From assembly GCA_024160085.1 (NCBI GenBank), contig JAMDYG010000001.1, positions 1,550,001 through 1,614,000 of the forward strand: a DNA stretch of 64,000 bases. The letters run 5' to 3'. A program made the position numbers and the translations under genes. Of this stretch, positions 59,090-64,000 are shown in pieces (positions within the stretch are counted from its first letter, which is position 1; the number at the start of each line of letters is the position of its first letter). The notes beneath the pieces were generated by a model. The model had not been told where the DNA came from. It made no database searches and saw nothing but the letters and a program-made list of their open reading frames with translations. The stretch is from Serratia symbiotica (lineage in GTDB: Bacteria > Pseudomonadota > Gammaproteobacteria > Enterobacterales > Enterobacteriaceae).

Positions 59090-59707
59090 ATGTTTCTTAG
59101 TGTTCTTTATATTATCGGTATTACTGCTGAAGCCATGACCGGCGCGCTGGCGGCTGGCCGCCGCCAAATGGACATGTTTGGCGTGATTATCATCGCTTCA
59201 GTCACAGCGATCGGCAGTGGATCGGTGCGCGATATGCTACTCGGACATTTCCCGCTTAGCTGGGTCAAACATCCAGAATATGTGGTGATTGTTACCATTG
59301 CGGCGATAACCACCACTTTGGTGGCACCACTGATGCGCCACTTACGCCGCCTGTTCCTGGTGTTGGATGCCATCGGTCTGGTCGTGTTTTCCATCATTGG
59401 CGCGCAAGTCTCGCTGGATATGGGGCACAGCGCGATTATCGCCGCAATTGCCGCCGTGATCACTGGCGTTTTCGGCGGCGTATTGCGCGATATATTCTGT
59501 AACCGCATCCCGCTGGTGTTCCAAAAGGAAATTTATGCTGGTATCTCCTTCGCTACTACCTGGCTGTATATCGGCCTGCAACATCTCATCCTGCCGCATA
59601 ATCTGGTGGTGGGGATCACCTTGGTAGCCGGGCTAAGCACACGCCTGATTGCCCTGCGTTTCCGCCTTGGCCTGACAATCTTCAACTACCCACATCCAGA
59701 TCACTGA
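59090..59707 (+). CDS. yicG: YicG, TRIC-family membrane protein (UPF0126)
   Basis: Start chosen at ATG 59090 ([20 protein letters not shown]), giving 205 residues like E. coli YicG; a longer frame from 59,069 is unlikely. Seven hydrophobic helices; the two repeated family motifs are [11 protein letters not shown] near 43 and [12 protein letters not shown]-like sequence near 125. Bacterial TRIC proteins form trimeric channels, and YicG has been linked to glycine uptake in E. coli. Intact. In E. coli it stands near ligB and gmk; ligB is missing here. Confidence 0.88.
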   Translation: MFLSVLYIIGITAEAMTGALAAGRRQMDMFGVIIIASVTAIGSGSVRDMLLGHFPLSWVKHPEYVVIVTIAAITTTLVAPLMRHLRRLFLVLDAIGLVVFSIIGAQVSLDMGHSAIIAAIAAVITGVFGGVLRDIFCNRIPLVFQKEIYAGISFATTWLYIGLQHLILPHNLVVGITLVAGLSTRLIALRFRLGLTIFNYPHPDH

Positions 59708-59924
59708 TCCCGTGGCGCGGCATGCAAAAAGTGCCGCTTGGAGATGCAAAACCGCAAAAATTTGCTAATTCGCCACGTAAATCCGCTATTCTAATGTTTT
59801 TCACCCTCCAGCCACGGGCAAAATGCGTACTAACGCTGTATCCGCCACGTTAGCTGTGTATACTGCGTAGAGAAAATACGCATCGCTATTACTGGCATAC
59901 CAACCGCTATCAACGAACATCATC
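59708..59924. other. Intergenic region before gmk
   Basis: About 217 bases with no gene; it must contain the gmk-rpoZ-spoT promoter. ligB, which occupies this place in E. coli, has been lost. Confidence 0.45.
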
Positions 59925-60548
59925 ATGGCTCAAGGCACGCTTTATATTTTCTCTGCACCCAGTGGCGCGGGTAAATCAAGTCTGATTCAGGCTTTATTAA
60001 AGATGCAACTGCTGTACGACACACAAGTTTCGGTTTCGCACACCACCCGCGCCAGCCGCCCAGGTGAACATCATGGCAATCATTATTTCTTCGTCTCAAA
60101 AGATGAATTCCGTCAGATGATTGAGCAAGATGCGTTTCTTGAGTACGCCGAAGTGTTCGGTAACTATTATGGTACCTCACGCGCCACCATTAGGCAGGTG
60201 TTATCGACTGGCGTAGACGTCTTTCTAGATATCAATTGGCAAGGTGCGCAACAAATCCGCGCCCAAATGCCACAGGCGCGCAGCATCTTTATTCTGCCGC
60301 CATCAAAGGAAGAACTGGACCGCCGCCTGCGTGGCCGTGGGCAGGATGCCGAAGAGGTGATCGCCAAACGTATGGCTCAGGCTGTGGCCGAAATGATGCA
60401 CTACGCGGAGTACGATTATTTAATCGTGAACGATGATTTTGATCTGGCGCTGTCCGATCTGAAAACCATTATTCGCGCCGAACGTCTGCGTTCAAGCCGT
60501 CAATTACTGCGGCATGACGCTTTAATCAGCAAACTATTAGCAGACTGA
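59925..60548 (+). CDS. gmk: Guanylate kinase
   Basis: 207 residues, as in E. coli. [20 protein letters not shown] carries the P-loop ([10 protein letters not shown], 10-19). [20 protein letters not shown] holds the GMP-binding region with Arg41/Arg44-type residues and Tyr-rich loop, [20 protein letters not shown] the second GMP contact. It phosphorylates GMP and dGMP with ATP in nucleotide synthesis. First gene of the operon leading to rpoZ and spoT. No defects. Confidence 0.95.
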   Translation: MAQGTLYIFSAPSGAGKSSLIQALLKMQLLYDTQVSVSHTTRASRPGEHHGNHYFFVSKDEFRQMIEQDAFLEYAEVFGNYYGTSRATIRQVLSTGVDVFLDINWQGAQQIRAQMPQARSIFILPPSKEELDRRLRGRGQDAEEVIAKRMAQAVAEMMHYAEYDYLIVNDDFDLALSDLKTIIRAERLRSSRQLLRHDALISKLLAD

Positions 60549-60602
60549 AAGCGGTTTCAGTATTATGCCCCGTCTTTTCGTCACCTGTGGAGTAGCAAAA
60601 AT

Positions 60603-60878
60603 ATGGCACGAGTAACTGTTCAAGACGCTGTAGAAAAAATTGGTAACCGTTTTGACCTGGTGTTGGTCGCTGCTCGTCGGGCGCGTCAAATCCAGACCGG
60701 CGGCAAAGATGCATTGGTTCTAGAAGAGAACGATAAGTACACCGTTATCGCGCTGCGTGAAATAGAAGAAGGCTTGATTACCAGCCAGATCCTTGATGTG
60801 CGTGAGCGTCAGGAGCAGCAAGAGCAGGAAGACGCTGAAATTCAGGCGGTTACCGCGATTGCTGAAGGCCGTCGTTAA
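60603..60878 (+). CDS. rpoZ: RNA polymerase omega subunit
   Basis: 91 residues identical in layout to E. coli Rpo[21 protein letters not shown] and [20 protein letters not shown], then a Glu/Gln-rich tail. Omega helps assemble the beta-prime subunit and is part of a ppGpp-binding site, which suits its place directly upstream of spoT. Spacing to gmk is 54 bases and to spoT 18 bases. Confidence 0.95.
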   Translation: MARVTVQDAVEKIGNRFDLVLVAARRARQIQTGGKDALVLEENDKYTVIALREIEEGLITSQILDVRERQEQQEQEDAEIQAVTAIAEGRR

Positions 60879-60896
60879 TTAGACTGCGAGTCTGTC

Positions 60897-63011
60897 TTGT
60901 ATCTGTTTGAAAGCCTAAAACTGCTAACTCAACGTTACCTGCCTGAGGAGCAGATTAAGCGCCTCAAACAGGCCCACCTCGTTGCACGTGATGCTCACGA
61001 GGGGCAGACACGTTCCAGCGGTGAACCCTACATTACCCACCCGGTTGCCGTGGCTTGTATTCTGGCGGAGATGCGTCTTGATTATGAGACGCTAATGGCC
61101 GCCCTGCTGCATGATGTCATCGAAGACACCCCAGCCACCTACCAAGATATGGAACAGTTGTTTGGCAAATGCGTCGCCGAACTGGTTGAAGGAGTATCCA
61201 AGCTCGACAAACTGAAGTTTCAGGACAAAAAAGAAGCACAGGCGGAAAACTTCCACAAAATGATCATGGCGATGGTTGAGGATATCCGCGTTGTGCTGAT
61301 CAAGCTGGCTGACCGCACGCACAATATGCGCACTCTTGGCTCGCTGCGCCCCGACAAACGGCGGCGCATCGCGCGTGAAACCTTGGAAATCTACAGCCCG
61401 TTAGCCCACCGCTTGGGTATTCACCACCTAAAAACTGAGCTGGAAGAACTAGGCTTTGAGGCGCTGTACCCTAACCGCTACCGCGTGATCAAGGAAGTGG
61501 TAAAAGCCGCACGCGGCAACCGTAAGGAGATGATCCAGAAAATTCTCTGCGAGATCGAAGGACGATTGACTGAAGCCGACATTCCCTGCCGCGTCAGTGG
61601 ACGGGAAAAACACCTCTACTCCATCTACCTCAAGATGCATCTCAAAGAACAGCGTTTCCATTCAATTATGGATATCTACGCGTTTCGGGTAATTGTGAAA
61701 AAGGTGGATACCTGCTACCGGGTGCTCGGCCAAGTTCACAACCTGTATAAACCGCGTCCGGGGCGGGTCAAGGACTATATCGCTATTCCTAAGGCCAACG
61801 GCTATCAATCGCTGCATACATCACTGATCGGCCCGCATGGCGTACCGGTTGAGGTACAGATCCGCACTGAAGACATGGATCAGATGGCCGAGATGGGGGT
61901 CGCCGCGCATTGGGCTTATAAAGAAAAAGAGCAGGGCGAAATTAGCACCACCGCACAGATCCGCGCACAGCGCTGGATGCAGAGCCTGCTGGAGCTACAG
62001 CAAAGTGCTGGCAGCTCATTTGAATTTATCGAGAGCGTAAAATCCGATCTATTCCCGGATGAGATTTACGTTTTCACCCCAGAAGGACGCATCGTCGAGT
62101 TGCCTGCAGGGGCTACGCCTGTTGATTTCGCCTTTGCGGTACACACTGATATCGGCCATGCCTGCTTTGGCGCACGCGTCGATCGCCAGCCGTACCCGTT
62201 ATCGCAGCCGCTGACCAGCGGGCAGACGGTGGAGATTATCACCGCTCCAGGCGCACGGCCAAATGCCGCCTGGCTGAATTTTGTCGTTAGCTCGAAAGCA
62301 CGTGCAAAAATCCGCCAGATGCTAAAAAACCTCAAACGCGACGATTCTGTCAGCCTTGGTCGTCGTCTGCTGAACCATGCATTGAGCGGCAGCCGTAAGC
62401 TGGCCGAGATCCCGCAGGAAAATATCCAGCATGAGCTGGAACGCATGAAGCTGGCAACATTGGACGACTTACTAGCGGAAATCGGCCTCGGCAATGCCAT
62501 GAGCGTGGTGGTGGCCAAAAACCTACAAGGCGATCAATCCAGTCTGGGTAGCACCTACTCCGGCGTGCGCAACCTGGCTATCAAAGGCGCAGATGGTATA
62601 CTTATCACCTTCGCCAAATGCTGCCGCCCCATCCCTGGCGACCCGATTATCGCCCACGTCAGCCCAGGCAAAGGGCTGGTGATCCACCATGAGTCCTGCC
62701 GTAATATCCGAAGCTACCAAAAAGATCCTGAGAAATTCATGGCGGTCGAATGGGATAAAGAGATTGAGCAGGAATTCATCGCTGAGATCAAAGTGGATAT
62801 GTTTAACCATCAGGGGGCGCTAGCCAACCTGACGGCTGTCATCAACGCGGCCAAGTCTAATATACAGAACCTGAATACCGAAGAAAAAGATGGCCGAGTT
62901 TATAGCATCTTTATCCGTTTGACCACCCGTGATCGCATCCATTTGGCAAACATTATGCGTAAAATCCGTATCATGCCAGATGTGATCAAAGTTAACCGCA
63001 ACCGAAACTAG
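60897..63011 (+). CDS. spoT: Bifunctional (p)ppGpp synthetase/hydrolase SpoT
   Basis: 704 residues with a TTG start at 60897 (MYLFESLKLLTQRYLPEEQI), the same unusual start codon used by E. coli spoT. HD hydrolase domain with THPVAVACILAEMR and catalytic HD at 72-73 in LLHDVIEDTP; the synthetase-like domain includes YQSLHTSLIGPHGVPVEVQI and EMGVAAHWAYKEKE; TGS near 385-450 (VFTPEGRIVELPAGATPVDF), helical and zinc-finger-like part with CCRPIPGD, and ACT domain from about 630 (IKVDMFNHQGALANLTAVIN). It sets ppGpp level during fatty acid, iron or carbon stress. Intact. Confidence 0.95.
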   Translation: MYLFESLKLLTQRYLPEEQIKRLKQAHLVARDAHEGQTRSSGEPYITHPVAVACILAEMRLDYETLMAALLHDVIEDTPATYQDMEQLFGKCVAELVEGVSKLDKLKFQDKKEAQAENFHKMIMAMVEDIRVVLIKLADRTHNMRTLGSLRPDKRRRIARETLEIYSPLAHRLGIHHLKTELEELGFEALYPNRYRVIKEVVKAARGNRKEMIQKILCEIEGRLTEADIPCRVSGREKHLYSIYLKMHLKEQRFHSIMDIYAFRVIVKKVDTCYRVLGQVHNLYKPRPGRVKDYIAIPKANGYQSLHTSLIGPHGVPVEVQIRTEDMDQMAEMGVAAHWAYKEKEQGEISTTAQIRAQRWMQSLLELQQSAGSSFEFIESVKSDLFPDEIYVFTPEGRIVELPAGATPVDFAFAVHTDIGHACFGARVDRQPYPLSQPLTSGQTVEIITAPGARPNAAWLNFVVSSKARAKIRQMLKNLKRDDSVSLGRRLLNHALSGSRKLAEIPQENIQHELERMKLATLDDLLAEIGLGNAMSVVVAKNLQGDQSSLGSTYSGVRNLAIKGADGILITFAKCCRPIPGDPIIAHVSPGKGLVIHHESCRNIRSYQKDPEKFMAVEWDKEIEQEFIAEIKVDMFNHQGALANLTAVINAAKSNIQNLNTEEKDGRVYSIFIRLTTRDRIHLANIMRKIRIMPDVIKVNRNRN

Positions 63012-63016
63012 CACTT

Positions 63017-63712
63017 ATGAGTCCTGAAAGCTATGCGCGGATTAGTGAAATACTTGCTACCCGGCAGCCAGATCTGACGTTCTGTCTGGAGCAAGTACTT
63101 AAGCCACATAATGTCTCCGCTATTATCCGCACCGCCGATACCGTTGGCGTACATCAAGTGCATGCCGTATGGCCAACCACACGTATGCGCACGCTGGTTT
63201 CCTCCGCCACTGGTAGCAATAATTGGGTCAAAGTCAAAACCCACCACACCATCTCTGACACCGTGAACCATCTGAAAACCCAAGGTATGCAAGTGCTGGC
63301 AACCCACCTTTCTTCCCGCGTGGTCTATTTCCGCGAGGTGGATTATACCCGCCCGACCTGCGTGCTACTCGGCCAGGAAAAAACGGGGATGACCGATGAA
63401 GAACTAGCGCTGGCCGATCAGGACATTGTCATTCCGATGATCGATATTGTGCAATCACTCAATGTTTCCATGGCTTCGTCCTTGATCTTGTATGAAGCGA
63501 AGCGCCAGCGGCAAAACGCTGGCCTGTACCACCACGATCGCAGCATGCTAGACGAAGAAGAACAGCAGCGCTTGCTATTTGATGGCGGCTATCCCGTGCT
63601 GGCCAACGTAGCCAAACGTAAAGGGTTACCGAGACCGCATATTGATGACTGGGGCCAGGTGGTTGCTGAGACCGAATCGTGGGCGGCCATGCAAGCAACG
63701 GTGCGTCAATGA
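63017..63712 (+). CDS. trmH: tRNA (Gm18) 2'-O-methyltransferase TrmH
   Basis: 231 residues, near E. coli TrmH (229). SPOUT motifs: motif 1 LKPHNVSAIIRTADTVG, with catalytic Arg41-type residue; motif 2 CVLLGQEKTGMTDEELALAD; motif 3 IPMIDIVQSLNVSMASSLIL forming the knot. It methylates the ribose of G18 in tRNA. Starts 5 bases after the spoT stop; its TGA overlaps the recG ATG (ATGA). Intact. Confidence 0.94.
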   Translation: MSPESYARISEILATRQPDLTFCLEQVLKPHNVSAIIRTADTVGVHQVHAVWPTTRMRTLVSSATGSNNWVKVKTHHTISDTVNHLKTQGMQVLATHLSSRVVYFREVDYTRPTCVLLGQEKTGMTDEELALADQDIVIPMIDIVQSLNVSMASSLILYEAKRQRQNAGLYHHDRSMLDEEEQQRLLFDGGYPVLANVAKRKGLPRPHIDDWGQVVAETESWAAMQATVRQ

Positions 63713-64000
63713 AAGGCTGCTTACTGAATGCTGTACCACTAACCACGCTTTCTGGGATTGGTGCTAGCCAGGCGGGCAAACTAGCCAAAATCGGCTTGGA
63801 AACTATTCAGGATCTACTGTTTCACCTGCCGCTGCGCTATGAAGATCGCACTCGGATTTACCCGATAAACGACCTGCTGCCAGGCATCTACGCCACGGTA
63901 GAAGGGGAAATACTGCGCAGCGATACCAGCTTTGGCCGTCGGCGCATGATGACCTGCCAAATTAGTGATGGCACAGGCATTCTTATACTGCGCTTTTTCA
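63709..64000 (+). CDS. recG: ATP-dependent DNA helicase RecG, N-terminal part (runs off window)
   Basis: ATG 63709 overlaps the trmH stop and opens MKGCLLNAVPLTTLSGIGAS, then LFHLPLRYEDRTRIYPINDL and RRRMMTCQISDGTGILILRF, the start of the wedge domain that binds branched DNA. RecG regresses stalled forks and processes R-loops. The 97 codons in the window are unbroken; the helicase domains lie beyond the edge. Confidence 0.93.
   Translation, partial: MKGCLLNAVPLTTLSGIGASQAGKLAKIGLETIQDLLFHLPLRYEDRTRIYPINDLLPGIYATVEGEILRSDTSFGRRRMMTCQISDGTGILILRFF

Noticed and set aside
62066-62810. Minus-strand frames opposite spoT
   Set aside because: Shadows of spoT; composition and lack of motifs give no support.

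Overview
The window looks like the chromosome of a host-restricted member of the Enterobacterales, most probably Serratia symbiotica or a close relative in early genome decay. Three things suggest this. Gene orders shared with free-living enterics are preserved (artPIQMJ-ybjP, lysO-ybjX-macAB-cspD, nrdEF-proVWX-ygaZ-mprA-emrB, gmk-rpoZ-spoT-trmH-recG). The intact proteins are typically enterobacterial. Most other genes carry frameshifts, in-frame stops or internal deletions while staying recognisable. The species name is an inference from remembered protein similarity, not from a search.

Region by region: (1) 1-2,500 holds the 5' end of an IS256-type transposase, two decayed exported proteins and a broken YadA-type adhesin. 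(2) 2,490-13,850 is a degenerate integrative conjugative element of the SPI-7/PFGI-1 type: dnaB, parB, a TraR/DksA-like gene, DUF2786, DUF2857, STY4528, TIGR03761, topB and an IncI-like type IV pilus operon pilQ-R-S-T-U-V. Three internal deletions fuse neighbouring genes. (3) 13,886-15,874 is a broken OafA-like acyltransferase. (4) About 16,000-25,100 is a P2/186-type prophage remnant: a D12 methylase, a YafO-like toxin gene and the capsid module Q, P, O, N, M', J', I'. (5) 25,176-36,900 is chromosomal backbone. ybjN, artPIQM and macAB are intact; grxA, artJ, ybjP, lysO, ybjX and cspD are broken. (6) 37,317-39,304 is a deleted IS66 element lying inside a truncated IS6 element, followed by intact folD and tRNA-Arg(UCU). 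(7) 40,753-48,640 is a lambdoid prophage remnant at that tRNA: integrase, a short accessory block, a second YadA-type adhesin, exo-bet recombination genes and antirepressors with a C4-like structured leader. (8) 48,641-56,850 is a run of broken host genes (asr, nrdE-nrdF fusion, proVWX, ygaZ, mprA, emrB). (9) 56,909-64,000 has intact yfiF, broken trxC and patZ, then an intact housekeeping block yicG, gmk, rpoZ, spoT, trmH, recG.

Together, the genes that still work cover arginine uptake (ArtPIQM), tripartite MacAB efflux, one-carbon metabolism (FolD), RNA methylation (YfiF, TrmH), GMP kinase, RNA polymerase omega, the stringent response (SpoT) and fork rescue (RecG). Osmoprotectant import, the backup ribonucleotide reductase, multidrug regulation, redox backups (GrxA, TrxC), the conjugative pilus and both prophages are inactivated. 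I see no clearly new biological system. The most interesting items are the gene fusions produced by deletion, a shufflon-like site in pilV, two families of dispersed repeats with inverted termini, the C4-like RNA and a 32-residue membrane peptide next to it.
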